A DNA stretch of 64,000 nucleotides, from positions 553,965 through 617,964 of the forward strand of contig NZ_BMNE01000003.1 of the NCBI RefSeq assembly GCF_014646295.1, written 5' to 3'. Under the pieces are notes generated by a model. It ran no database searches. It was not told the DNA's origin and saw only the letters and a list, made by a program, of their open reading frames with translations. This DNA comes from Nocardia rhizosphaerihabitans (GTDB taxonomy: Bacteria > Actinomycetota > Actinomycetes > Mycobacteriales > Mycobacteriaceae). A program made the position numbers and the translations under genes. Positions 19,347 to 27,625 of this stretch are shown here, in pieces. Numbering within the stretch: the first letter of the stretch is position 1; every line of letters starts with the position of its first letter.

Positions 19347-20144
19347 TCAACTGTTCTTGAAAGGGTTGAGAGTCTTTCCGACGAAGTAGCCCAGGCGGAT
19401 AGGCAGGGGTTTCATGGCGGCGGCGGATATCTTGTTCACGGTGCCGGGGACGCACACGGGCTTGCCTTTCATCACGGCGGCCCAGCCCTCGGCGACGACG
19501 GCGTCGGGCTGCTGCCAGAGGATGCCGGGCAGGTGGTCGGCTCTGTCGCGAGTGCCCATCACATCGTGGAATTCGGTGTGGGTGAAGCCTGGACACAGAG
19601 CAGTGACGTGGATGCCGTGTGGTTTGAGTTCCATGTCGAGGGCTTGTGAGGTGTTGAGGACGTAGGACTTGATGCCGGTGTAGAGCAGGCTGGCTGCGGG
19701 TGGAGCGAACGCGGCGACCGAGGACAGGTTGACGATGCGGCCCCAGCGACGTTCCTTCATGCCGGGGACGACCCGATGGGCGAGTTCGGTCTGGGCAGTC
19801 ACCATCAGCTGGATTTCTCTGGCCAAGACCTCCCATGGGGTGTCGGCGAAGGCTGTCTTGCCCGACAGTCCCGCGTTGTTGATCAGGATGTCGATGTTCA
19901 GGCCTTGCTGGTCGGCGTGGTCCAGAATCGCGGCGGGTGCGGCGGGGTCGGTGAGGTCGGCGGCGAACACCTCACAGCGCACACCGTGCTGTTCGGTCAG
20001 CTGTGCGGCGAGTTCCTGGAGCCGGTCGCCACGGCGGGCGACCAACAGCAGTTGGTGGTCTCTTGCGGCCAGGTGGCGGGCGAATGTTGCACCGATGCCA
20101 GCGGACGCGCCGGTGATCAGCGCGGTGCGGGGGGATGTTGTCAT
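19347..20144 (-). CDS. Short-chain dehydrogenase/reductase
   Basis: A 265-residue classical SDR. The cofactor motif is TGASAGIG at residues 11-18, NNAG is at residues 89-92, and the catalytic Ser141/Ser142, Tyr155 and Lys159 (YTGIK) are present. The arginines at 37-38 after the second strand (VARRGDRL) favour NADP(H). The C-terminal extension (PLPIRLGYFVGKTLNPF) is typical of a mycobacterial SDR subgroup. It is the second gene of a minus-strand unit with the 189-residue unknown protein, 39 bases apart, and both are probably controlled by the divergent TetR through the twin operator near 20.8 kb. Substrate unknown. Confidence 0.9.
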   Translation of the reverse strand: MTTSPRTALITGASAGIGATFARHLAARDHQLLLVARRGDRLQELAAQLTEQHGVRCEVFAADLTDPAAPAAILDHADQQGLNIDILINNAGLSGKTAFADTPWEVLAREIQLMVTAQTELAHRVVPGMKERRWGRIVNLSSVAAFAPPAASLLYTGIKSYVLNTSQALDMELKPHGIHVTALCPGFTHTEFHDVMGTRDRADHLPGILWQQPDAVVAEGWAAVMKGKPVCVPGTVNKISAAAMKPLPIRLGYFVGKTLNPFKNS

Positions 20145-20183
20145 GGTTCCTTCGCTCTGGTGGGGATCGGTCGGGGAGGAGCG

Positions 20184-20753
20184 TCAGGCAGGACGGCCGG
20201 GTAGCTCGCGGGTGCCGGGGGTGAAGGCGGGCCGGGCTGTGCCGATATCACCGCGATAGGGGCCGACCGGGCCTGTCAGTACGAAGGGCCGGGGAACTCG
20301 GCGCTGTGCGTCGGTGAATCCCCAGGTGCCCATGCCCAGGTAGACGCCGGGCGCGGCGCGCCGTACTTCGTCCACCATGTGGATCGACCCACACAGCGAG
20401 GTGTAGGCGCGGTAGATGAGCGTGTAAGCGGGAGCGCCGTCGTAGCGGGAAGGGGCCAACAGCGTGCGCATCGGGTAGCGCTGCCGGACCCGGCCGAACT
20501 CGCCGAAAGTGTTGTAGCCGCGTCCGCCGTTCTCATCGACGGGCCGGAATGCCTTGCACAGCCACGGCCCGAGCGGGTTGGCCACGGCGACCTTCCCGGT
20601 CACCTCGGCGAACAGATTCGGCTGGGCCAGCAGCCAGGCGGCGTACTCGCCGTCGATCTCGCTGATCGTGGGGGCTTCCAGAGCGGTGAAAAGGGCAAGC
20701 AGGCCATCGGTGTCCAGCCCGCGCAGCTCGGCGGCCACATTGTCGGTGTCCAA
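20184..20753 (-). CDS. Conserved hypothetical protein in a TetR-controlled unit
   Basis: A 189-residue soluble protein that I do not recognise. It has no signal peptide or membrane segment. Notable sequence features are WLLAQPNLFAEVTGKVAVAN, GRGYNTFGEFGRV, and a C-terminal YLGMGTWGFTD followed by VLTGPVGPYRGD, which suggests a small beta-barrel ligand-binding domain, although that is only an impression. It is the first gene after the twin TetR-type operator and is followed at 39 bases by the SDR, so it probably works in the same pathway, for example as a partner or substrate-binding protein of the reductase. Confidence 0.7.
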   Translation of the reverse strand: MDTDNVAAELRGLDTDGLLALFTALEAPTISEIDGEYAAWLLAQPNLFAEVTGKVAVANPLGPWLCKAFRPVDENGGRGYNTFGEFGRVRQRYPMRTLLAPSRYDGAPAYTLIYRAYTSLCGSIHMVDEVRRAAPGVYLGMGTWGFTDAQRRVPRPFVLTGPVGPYRGDIGTARPAFTPGTRELPGRPA

Positions 20754-20780
20754 GGGAAACCCACCTCATCTCTCGGTTTC

Positions 20781-20826
20781 TTGAGCGGTGCTCAAGAAGC
20801 GTAGCGTTTTCTTGAGCACCGCTCAA
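20781..20826. promoter_or_regulatory. Twin palindromic TetR operator
   Basis: Two 15-base palindromes, TTGAGCGGTGCTCAA at 20781-20795 and TTGAGCACCGCTCAA at 20812-20826, are reverse complements of each other. Each has six-base arms TTGAGC/GCTCAA around three bases. They lie between the divergent TetR gene and the unknown protein/SDR unit, 15 bases before the TetR start. This is the classic place for an operator that represses both directions. Their centres are 31 bases apart, about three helical turns. Confidence 0.85.
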
Positions 20827-20840
20827 GATAGGATGATGGG

Positions 20841-21407
20841 GTGCCCAGGAATCGACGCCCGCAGGACCGCGAGGAGAAGCGCGAGGAGATCATCTCCGCC
20901 GCGCAACGCCTGTTCATCGACGACGGCTTCGAGTCGGCGTCCACGGCACGGATCGCCAGAAGCGCAGGAGTCGCCGTCAATACGATCTACTGGTACTTCC
21001 AGGACAAGGACGAGTTGCTCATCGCAGTCCTGGACCGCCTCCTGGCCGAGGCGCTCGCCACCTACACCGAAATCGCAGACATGTCGTTGAACGACCGCCT
21101 GCTGTGGGTGGTCGACCAGCTCGAACAGCTGCATGGGCTCGTCAACACCGTCCACGCCCGCGCTACAGCCTCGCCCGCCATCGACGCCTGGCACTCCGCG
21201 TTCCACCGGCTGGCAGACGCGCTGTTCGACGACAGCCTCCGCGCTGCCGGAGTCACCGAGACCGACCTCGCGGGCATGTCCGCCATCGGCACCTTCGTCA
21301 TCGAAGGACTGCTTACCCACAAGCGCGACGACGCGGACAGACGAGCGATCGTCGACCTGCTGGTCCGTAGCCTGACCGCCGCCTCCGGTCGACCCGTGCC
21401 GAACTGA
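20841..21407 (+). CDS. TetR-family repressor
   Basis: A 188-residue TetR-family regulator. The N-terminal DNA-binding domain shows REEIISAAQRLFIDDGFESAST, then RIARSAGVAVNTIYWYFQDKDELL, the canonical helix-turn-helix with the conserved Y-F. The C-terminal ligand domain is ordinary in length. It starts at GTG 20841, with the GGATGATGGG stretch just upstream. The operator palindromes end 14 bases before this start, so the gene is very likely autoregulated and controls the divergent SDR unit. Ligand unknown. Confidence 0.93.
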   Translation: MPRNRRPQDREEKREEIISAAQRLFIDDGFESASTARIARSAGVAVNTIYWYFQDKDELLIAVLDRLLAEALATYTEIADMSLNDRLLWVVDQLEQLHGLVNTVHARATASPAIDAWHSAFHRLADALFDDSLRAAGVTETDLAGMSAIGTFVIEGLLTHKRDDADRRAIVDLLVRSLTAASGRPVPN

Positions 21408-21751
21408 CCAGCGGCGGCGTACACGACACAGACCACCCGGCCGGACTGTCCGGTCGAAGGTTGCATCCTGTACTGAGGTACCAGGCCCGGCTGCCGAAGG
21501 TGGCGCAGCGCTGTCCGCGTGGCTTCCAACGCCAGTGCGCGTTCGCCGTTGTCGGCTTGGACGAAGAACTTCGTGCGCGGTTGCGGGTCGGCGCCGACGA
21601 GTCGTGCCTCGATGACCTCGCGCTCGGGTCCGAGGTCTATCAGCGACCAGGAGTCGAGGTGTCCCTCGGTGATCTCGTCCCGGATCACGGGCATGTACTT
21701 GTTGCGAACGATCTCGTCGTAGCTGATGCCGACCAGCTGGTGGATGCTCAT
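21062..21751 (-). CDS. Hypothetical protein, 3' part antisense to the TetR gene
   Basis: A 229-codon frame with a textbook ribosome site (GGAGG seven bases before ATG at 21751). The first roughly 115 residues look like real protein (MSIHQLVGISYDEIVRNKYM, then GPEREVIEARLVGADPQ and TKFFVQADNGERALALEA). From about residue 120 the frame runs antisense through the TetR gene and becomes serine- and arginine-rich shadow sequence. I therefore suspect the original stop was lost, or that a short real gene was fused to shadow sequence. I do not recognise the family. Confidence 0.4.
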   Translation of the reverse strand: MSIHQLVGISYDEIVRNKYMPVIRDEITEGHLDSWSLIDLGPEREVIEARLVGADPQPRTKFFVQADNGERALALEATRTALRHLRQPGLVPQYRMQPSTGQSGRVVCVVYAAAGQFGTGRPEAAVRLRTSRSTIARLSASSRLWVSSPSMTKVPMADMPARSVSVTPAARRLSSNSASASRWNAECQASMAGEAVARAWTVLTSPCSCSSWSTTHSRRSFNDMSAISV

Positions 21752-22265
21752 CGAATCCTCCGTTGTAACGTGCCGGATCGCGTTGTCTGTCGTGTTCCGT
21801 GGCGCTGAGATGCTGGGCGCGGCTGCGGTGCGCGGAGCCGGTACCAGCGAAAAGGGTTGTTCTGCACCGAAAGTCGGTGCCTGTGTTTCCTCAGTGGGGT
21901 AGCTGTTCGATGGGTCGAGTCGTGGATGACGAAATTATCGGCAGGAGAAACGAATTCGGCGTCGAGGGCGTGATGCCGATCTCGGCGTTTTCCCGCGCGG
22001 TGAGGATGTCGCTGAGCTGGCGGACCTGGGCAGCCAGCACCGCGTGGCTGCCGACCGTGGCGCCGCAGCGCGGCCTCACCGATGGGTCCATCGTGGTTGA
22101 TACGGCCATCGCCCCTGGAATCACCAGCGAAGCGGCTGAAGAAGGCTTCAGCCGGTACGTCGGCGTACTGATGGAGGTCATGGTGGACGGGGGAGGCGGA
22201 ACTGGCCCACGACCAGGCTGGTTCACCGACCTGCCTAGGCGCGGGGGTTCAGTCTGCGGTCTTGC
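21752..22265. other. Intergenic stretch, no supported gene
   Basis: 514 bases lie between the hypothetical gene start and the MarR stop. Open frames exist on both strands (for example a plus-strand frame from 21799), but neither has recognisable domains, and the residue composition shifts between frames. It may be decayed coding sequence. I see no repeat or RNA element. Confidence 0.4.
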
Positions 22266-22775
22266 CTAGTCGGCGGCCTCTCCCGGTAGTTCCCCGTAGA
22301 AATCGCGCAGTGCGGCCGTGATCCCGACGAAGACTCGATGGGCGGCTGCCAGGTCGGCGTCGGGTAGGTCGGCCAGTGCCGCGCGGGTGCGGGCGCTGAG
22401 GGGGCCGAAGAAGCCGGCCGCCACGGACATCCCGTGGTCGGTGTAGCCGAGGTGGACGCGGCGCCGGTCCGTGGCATCGGGGACCCGTTCGAGATGTCCG
22501 GATTCGATCATGCGCTCGACCAGGTAGGTGACAGCGGGGGCGGAGACGCCCATGAGCTTGCTGAGCCGGCCCGCGGTGAGCGGTGTGCCTTCGGCGTCCG
22601 CGGTCGCGACGTGCATGAGGGCACGGAAGTCGTTCGGGCGCAGGCTGTTCGAGCGCGCGAAGACGTGGCCGATCTGTTCGGAGATCGCGGTCAGCGCGCG
22701 CAGATCCCGGGCGATCTCGGTTTCCAGCCCCGGTCGGTCGAGGGCCGGATCAGGGTTCGCGGTGTCCTCGTCCAC
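22266..22775 (-). CDS. MarR-family transcriptional regulator
   Basis: A 169-residue winged-helix MarR regulator. The recognition region reads LTAGRLSKLMGVSAPAVTYLVERMIESGHLERV followed by the wing motif DATDRRRVHLGYT, where the D-x-R-R pattern is diagnostic. N- and C-terminal helices would form the dimer. It is divergent from the MMPL transporter, 89 bases apart, and most likely represses that gene and its own. A possible half-palindrome, AGTTTCTGAAAT near 22847, lies between them. Inducer unknown. Confidence 0.92.
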   Translation of the reverse strand: MDEDTANPDPALDRPGLETEIARDLRALTAISEQIGHVFARSNSLRPNDFRALMHVATADAEGTPLTAGRLSKLMGVSAPAVTYLVERMIESGHLERVPDATDRRRVHLGYTDHGMSVAAGFFGPLSARTRAALADLPDADLAAAHRVFVGITAALRDFYGELPGEAAD

Positions 22776-22864
22776 GCGGTGTCTCCTCTCGGTCCGGCTG
22801 CGAGCTTAGCTGTTCCCGGGGGTCGGCATTGCCGGGTAGTTAAGTTTCTGAAATAGTTTCCCTT

Positions 22865-24964
22865 GTGATGCGAGCGAGTAGTGGACAGGGATGGGACCGG
22901 TTCGCCCAGCTGGTCACCGGACGGCGATCGTGGGCGGTGCTCCTGGCGGTGGTGGCGGCCGCGGTGGCCGTCATGGCGTTGGCGGGCAGCAACGACAGCG
23001 CGGGCCGGGCTCCGGTGTCGCTACCGTCGTCGGCGGAATCTGCCAGGGCCGCCGCGGCGGTCGCGGACTTCCCGGACGCAGGGCAGGCCGCCGCGATCAT
23101 GGTGGCGACCCGCACCGACGACGGCGTGCTGACAGCCCCTGATCTGGCGGCGCTGGAGGACGCGCTCGTCCGGGCTGATGTGCCCTCGACCAGCGGTCCC
23201 CGCCTGGTTCCGGCGCCCGACGGTCGCGCCGCCATCGCCCAGATCCCGGTGTCCGCCGACCTCAACGGTTTCGCGCTCACCGACCGGATCGACGCACTGC
23301 GTGCCACCGTCACCACCGGCTTGCCCGAACCGCTGCGCGTGCAGGTGACCGGCGGGCCTGCCTTCGGAGCCGATATCGCCGACTCGTTCTCCGGGGCGAA
23401 CACGCTGCTGCTGATCGTGACGGCGCTGGTGGTGATGACTCTGCTGATCGTCACCTACCGCTCACCGATCTTGTGGTTGGTCCCGTTGGCGGTCGTCGGC
23501 CTGGCCGACCGCGTCGCTACCAGCGTTGGCACCGCGCTGGCCCAGCTCACCGGCCTGACCTTCGACGGTTCGACCTCCGGCATCACCAGCGTCCTGGTCT
23601 TCGGCGCAGGCACGAACTACGCGTTGCTGCTGGTCTCGCGGTACCGCGACGAACTGCATCGGCATGCCGACCATCGCGTCGCCCTGCGCGCGGCGGTGCG
23701 CCATGCCGCGCCGGCCATCGTCGCCAGCAACATCACCGTCGTGCTGGCCCTGCTGACGTTGTTGCTGGCCGCGCTGCCCAATACGCGCAGCTTGGGTGCG
23801 TTCGCCGCGGCGGGACTGGTGGTGGCGCTGATCTTCGTGCTTTTCGCCCTGCCACCCGCCCTGGCCCTGTGCGGGCGCCGCGTCTTCTGGCCGTTCGTGC
23901 CCAGCGCAGACGGTCGTGATCCAGCTGAGCACGGCCTCTGGGCCGCCGTGGCGATGCGGGTGGTTCGCCGTCCGGCCGTCGTCGCAGGCGCCGCGTCAGC
24001 GGTCCTGGTCGTCTTCGCGACCGGGCTCGCGACCACCGACATCGGGCTCTCCCGGACCGAGCAGTTCCGGGTCGAGGCCGAATCCGTCGACGGGTTGCAG
24101 ACCATGGCCGCGCACTTCCCCTCCGGCTCCGCCGATCCCGCCGTGGTGATCGCGCGCACCACGGCCTCAGACTCCGTGCAGTCGGAACTCGAAAAAGTGC
24201 AGGGTGTTTCGCGTGCCACGCGCACCGGCACCTCCGACGGTGGCACCACGCGCTGGTCTGTGGTCCTGGACGCGACACCAGGCTCGGCGGAGGCGTTCAG
24301 CACGGTCGAGGCGATCAGGACTGCGGTCGGGGGTGTACCCGGTGCCGATGCGCTCGTCGGTGGTTCCGATGCCGAGGCGCTCGACATCCGCGACGCCGCC
24401 CGCCGTGATCAGGCGATGGTCATCCCGCTGATCCTCGCCGTCGTACTGCTGGTCCTGTTGGTGCTGTTGCGCGCGGTTCCCGCGGCGGTTCTGCTGGTCG
24501 GCGTGACGGTGCTCAGTGCGCTCGCGGCGCTCGGCGCGGGCAGCTGGATCAGCGACACGGTGTTCGGATTCCCGGCGTTGGATACCAACGTTCCGCTGTT
24601 CGGGTTTCTGTTCCTGGTCGCCCTCGGCGTGGACTACACGATCTTCCTGGTGACCAGAGCGCGCGAGGAGGCGGCCGCGCACGGCACCACCCAGGGGATG
24701 GTCCGCGCCGTCGCCTCGACCGGAGCGGTGATCACCAGCGCCGGTGCGGTCCTCGCCGCGGTGTTCTGTGTGCTGGGTGTGCTGCCGTTGATCACGCTCA
24801 CCCAGTTGGGCATCGTCGTCGGAGTCGGCATCCTGCTCGATACCTTCGTCGTGCGGACGCTGGTGGTTCCGGCGCTGTTCGAGCTGCTGGGTGACAAGGT
24901 CTGGTGGCCGTCGATGCCCGCGAAAACCGGAGCTGCGCACCCGGAGACCGTTGCCACGGCGTGA
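22865..24964 (+). CDS. MMPL/RND-family membrane transporter
   Basis: A 699-residue inner-membrane protein with about eleven or twelve membrane segments in two halves, each half with an extracytoplasmic loop, the layout of the MMPL family. Typical segments are VFGAGTNYALLLVSRYRDEL in the first half and FLFLVALGVDYTIFLVTRAREE in the second half, carrying the conserved D-Y proton-relay pair. MMPL proteins export lipids or drugs using the proton gradient. The start is GTG 22865 or the next ATG. The divergent MarR gene is the likely regulator. Small size compared with MmpL3 suggests a drug or fatty acid exporter rather than a mycolate flippase. Confidence 0.9.
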   Translation: MMRASSGQGWDRFAQLVTGRRSWAVLLAVVAAAVAVMALAGSNDSAGRAPVSLPSSAESARAAAAVADFPDAGQAAAIMVATRTDDGVLTAPDLAALEDALVRADVPSTSGPRLVPAPDGRAAIAQIPVSADLNGFALTDRIDALRATVTTGLPEPLRVQVTGGPAFGADIADSFSGANTLLLIVTALVVMTLLIVTYRSPILWLVPLAVVGLADRVATSVGTALAQLTGLTFDGSTSGITSVLVFGAGTNYALLLVSRYRDELHRHADHRVALRAAVRHAAPAIVASNITVVLALLTLLLAALPNTRSLGAFAAAGLVVALIFVLFALPPALALCGRRVFWPFVPSADGRDPAEHGLWAAVAMRVVRRPAVVAGAASAVLVVFATGLATTDIGLSRTEQFRVEAESVDGLQTMAAHFPSGSADPAVVIARTTASDSVQSELEKVQGVSRATRTGTSDGGTTRWSVVLDATPGSAEAFSTVEAIRTAVGGVPGADALVGGSDAEALDIRDAARRDQAMVIPLILAVVLLVLLVLLRAVPAAVLLVGVTVLSALAALGAGSWISDTVFGFPALDTNVPLFGFLFLVALGVDYTIFLVTRAREEAAAHGTTQGMVRAVASTGAVITSAGAVLAAVFCVLGVLPLITLTQLGIVVGVGILLDTFVVRTLVVPALFELLGDKVWWPSMPAKTGAAHPETVATA

Positions 24965-25009
24965 TACTCAGGCCGATCCTGAATGGAGGCCTCGTGGCGA
25001 AACCGAGAA

Positions 25010-25046
25010 GCCCCGGATACTCGGTGCGAAACCGGGTGTCCGGGGC
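25010..25046. terminator. Bidirectional hairpin between the MMPL gene and choD
   Basis: GCCCCGGATAC at 25010-25020 pairs with GTGTCCGGGGC at 25036-25046, an 11-base stem with one G-T wobble and a 15-base loop. It sits between convergent gene ends (24964 and 25060) and would stop transcription from both sides. Confidence 0.75.
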
Positions 25047-25059
25047 CTCTTCTGGGGTC

Positions 25060-26787
25060 TCAGCCCGCGGTCTGCTCCTTGCTGCGGATCTCCACGATCG
25101 GCAGCACCAGCGCGGCGGGCGCGCCCGCGGGGACGGCGGGCTGGTGCGGGGCGACCGGTTCGATCTGGGAGTACCCGGCGCTCTGCTCGGGACGGGTGTC
25201 GACCTCGCCCTTGTTCGGCCAGTAGGCGGCCGCGCGCTCGGCCTGGGCGGTGATGGTCAGCGACGGGTTCACGCCCAGGTTCGCCGAGACGGCGGCGCCG
25301 TCGACGACACTCAGTGTGGGGTAACCGAAGACGCGGTGGTAGGCGTCGATCACGCCGTGCTCGCGGTCGGCGCCGATGGCGGCGCCGCCGAGGAAGTGCG
25401 CGGTCAGGGGGACATTGAACACCTCACCCCAGGTGCCGCCCGCGACGCCGCCGATCTTCTCCGCGACCCGGCGGGTGACATCGTTGCCCGCCGGAATCCA
25501 GGTCGGATTCGGTTCGCCGTGGCCCTGCTTGGAGGTGAGCTTGCGCCCGCCGAACAGGCCGCGCTTGGTGTAGGTGGTGATCGAGTTGTCCAGGTGCTGC
25601 ATCACCAGCGAGATGATGGTGCGCTCGCTCCAGTTCTTCACGCTCAGGAAGCGCACCAGCAGCAGCGGATGCATCAGGGCGACGCCGAGGAAGCGCAGCC
25701 AGCGCGGGACCTTGCCGCCACCGTCGACCATGAGGGTCTGCAGCAGACCCATCGAGTTGGATCCCTTGCCGTAACGGACCGGCTCGATGTGGGTGTCGGG
25801 GGTCGGGTGGATCGAGGAGGTGATCGCGACACCCTTGGTGAAGTCCTGGCCTGGCGCGAGCGTCTTGGTCGCCGCGCCGACGATGGACTCGGAGTTGGTG
25901 CGGGTCAGCAGGCCCAGCTTGTCCGACAGGTTCGGCAGCACACCCTGATCGCGCATCGAGTGCAGCAGCTTCTGGGTGCCGAGGGTGCCCGCGGCGAGCA
26001 CGACCTGCTTGGCCGTGTAGGTCTTGGGATCCTTGCGGACCCAGGCGCCGGTGCGCTCGGTCGCGACATCCCAGGTGCCGTCGGGCAGCGGACGCAGCGC
26101 GTTGACCGTCGTCATCGGAATGATCTGTGCCCCGGCCTTTTCCGCGAGGTACAGGTAGTTCTTGACCAGGGTGTTCTTGGCGCCGAACTTGCAGCCGACC
26201 ATGCAGTCGCCGCACTCCACGCACCCGGTGCGCTCGGGGCCGACGCCACCGAAGTACGGGTCGGCCACGGTCTTGCCCGGCTCCCCGAAGAACACGCCGA
26301 CGGGGGTCTGCACGAAGGTGTCACCGACGCCCATGTCCTCGGCGACGGCCTTGAAGATCTCGTCGGCGGGGGTCATGTGCGGGTTCTGCACCACACCGAG
26401 CATCTTCTTGGCCCGCTCGTAGTACGGGGTGAGCTCGGCGCGCCAGTCGGTGATGTCGCGCCACTGGGCGTCCTGGAAGAACGGCTCCGGCGGGACGTAG
26501 AGGGTGTTGGCGTAGTTCAGCGAACCACCGCCGACACCGGCGCCGCCGAGGATCAGCACGTCGCGCAGGGGATGGATGCGCTGGATGCCGAAGCAGCCGA
26601 GCTTGGGCGCCCACAGGAATTTGCGCAGGTCCCAGCTGGTCTTGGGCAGCTCGTCGTCGGCGAATCGGCGGCCGGCCTCGAGAATGCCGACCTTGTACCC
26701 CTTCTCCACCAGGCGCAGTGCGGTGACACTGCCGCCGAAGCCGGAGCCGACGATCAAGACGTCGAAGTCGGTGGTGCGATCGGACAT
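25060..26787 (-). CDS. choD: Cholesterol oxidase-type GMC oxidoreductase
   Basis: A 575-residue flavoenzyme that matches mycobacterial ChoD (Rv3409c) throughout. The FAD loop is GSGFGGS at residues 14-20, followed by LEAGRRF, RIHPLRDV and GAGVGGGSLNYANTLY. A cysteine-rich CVECGDCMVGC near residue 190 resembles an iron-sulfur binding motif, also present in ChoD. The C-terminal GMC motif HFLGGAAIG and NPSLTITAQAER is intact. The family oxidises 3-beta-hydroxysteroids; ChoD's own cholesterol activity has been questioned, so the substrate may be another sterol or alcohol. No secretion signal. Its promoter and the divergent MerR gene lie immediately upstream. Confidence 0.92.
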   Translation of the reverse strand: MSDRTTDFDVLIVGSGFGGSVTALRLVEKGYKVGILEAGRRFADDELPKTSWDLRKFLWAPKLGCFGIQRIHPLRDVLILGGAGVGGGSLNYANTLYVPPEPFFQDAQWRDITDWRAELTPYYERAKKMLGVVQNPHMTPADEIFKAVAEDMGVGDTFVQTPVGVFFGEPGKTVADPYFGGVGPERTGCVECGDCMVGCKFGAKNTLVKNYLYLAEKAGAQIIPMTTVNALRPLPDGTWDVATERTGAWVRKDPKTYTAKQVVLAAGTLGTQKLLHSMRDQGVLPNLSDKLGLLTRTNSESIVGAATKTLAPGQDFTKGVAITSSIHPTPDTHIEPVRYGKGSNSMGLLQTLMVDGGGKVPRWLRFLGVALMHPLLLVRFLSVKNWSERTIISLVMQHLDNSITTYTKRGLFGGRKLTSKQGHGEPNPTWIPAGNDVTRRVAEKIGGVAGGTWGEVFNVPLTAHFLGGAAIGADREHGVIDAYHRVFGYPTLSVVDGAAVSANLGVNPSLTITAQAERAAAYWPNKGEVDTRPEQSAGYSQIEPVAPHQPAVPAGAPAALVLPIVEIRSKEQTAG

Positions 26788-26806
26788 ACGAGGGCTCCTC
26801 GAAGGG

Positions 26807-26855
26807 TGTCGACAGTGACGTCGGTAACGCTAACGTCGACAGCCACAACTGTCAA
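26807..26855. promoter_or_regulatory. choD promoter overlapped by inverted repeats
   Basis: On the minus strand TTGACA (26855-26850) and TAGCGT (26832-26827) are separated by 17 bases, a near-consensus promoter that would start about 33 bases before choD. TGTCGAC at 26807-26813 and its complement GTCGACA at 26835-26841 flank and overlap the -10 region, and a shorter repeat, GACGT/ACGTC, lies between. The divergent MerR-family protein is the obvious candidate to bind here. Confidence 0.6.
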
Positions 26856-26886
26856 AGTTCGGCGGGATCGGCCCTATGCTGGTCGG

Positions 26887-27618
26887 GTGCCTCGATACAC
26901 CCGTGCGGAACTCGCCGACATCAGCGGCGTGGCGGCGCGCACGATCCGCTACTACCACTCGCTCGGCGTGCTGCCGAAACCCGGCCGCGCCGGCAAGGAG
27001 GTCGTGTACTCCGACGCGCACCTGGACCGGCTGCGCGACATCGTCGCCATGCAGGCCCGCGGGCTGCGCCTGGACGCCATCCGCGAGGTGTTCGACGCCG
27101 AACCCTCGCCCGGCGCCGGTGACTGGCGGATGCTCTTCGACCCGCGCGCCGCGCAGACGGGGGAGCGCGCCGTCCTGGTCGACGATGCCGAACTGACCGG
27201 CCTGCTCGGCGACCGCGGCACCGACGTCCTGGCCGAATTGATCGCGGCGGGCTACCTCGAGCGTCGCGGCGACAGCTGGTTCGTGCCCGACCGCCCCATG
27301 CTCAAGGGCGCGCTCGTGCTCTACGACGTCGGCACCGACATCACCCTCAGCGGTGTGCTGCGCACGCTGATCCGCGAACGGATCGCCGACCTCGCCGACG
27401 ATGTCGTGCGCACGGTCCGCGCCGCGGCGGGCACCGGCTACGGCGGCGAGGACATCGGCGTCGACCTCACCCGCTTCCGCGACCAGTTCCTCGCCATGGC
27501 CTGGGAGGTCGGCGGCGCGACCTTCGCCGCGGAGATCGAACGCGCGGCCAATGTGGTCGACCCGGTCGAGGACACGGCCGAACGCCGCCGCCTGCACGGC
27601 GCCGCCGGTGCGCGATGA
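26887..27618 (+). CDS. MerR-family transcriptional regulator
   Basis: A 243-residue MerR regulator. The N-terminal winged helix reads YTRAELADISGVAARTIRYYHSLGVLPKP with the RIRYY-like signature, followed by VYSDAHLDRLRDIVAMQARGLRLDAIREV. There are no cysteine pairs typical of metal-sensing MerRs, so it is probably a ligand-responsive type. The C-terminal 140 residues are a large effector domain. It starts at GTG 26887, divergent from choD with a 99-base gap containing the choD promoter and inverted repeats. The TetR gene follows after 7 bases, implying one transcript. Confidence 0.9.
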   Translation: MPRYTRAELADISGVAARTIRYYHSLGVLPKPGRAGKEVVYSDAHLDRLRDIVAMQARGLRLDAIREVFDAEPSPGAGDWRMLFDPRAAQTGERAVLVDDAELTGLLGDRGTDVLAELIAAGYLERRGDSWFVPDRPMLKGALVLYDVGTDITLSGVLRTLIRERIADLADDVVRTVRAAAGTGYGGEDIGVDLTRFRDQFLAMAWEVGGATFAAEIERAANVVDPVEDTAERRRLHGAAGAR

Positions 27619-27625
27619 TCGGTCG

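Noticed and set aside
24904..26886. An upstream extension of the MerR frame across choD
   Set aside because: This stretch is antisense to ChoD; MerR homology begins only at GTG 26887.
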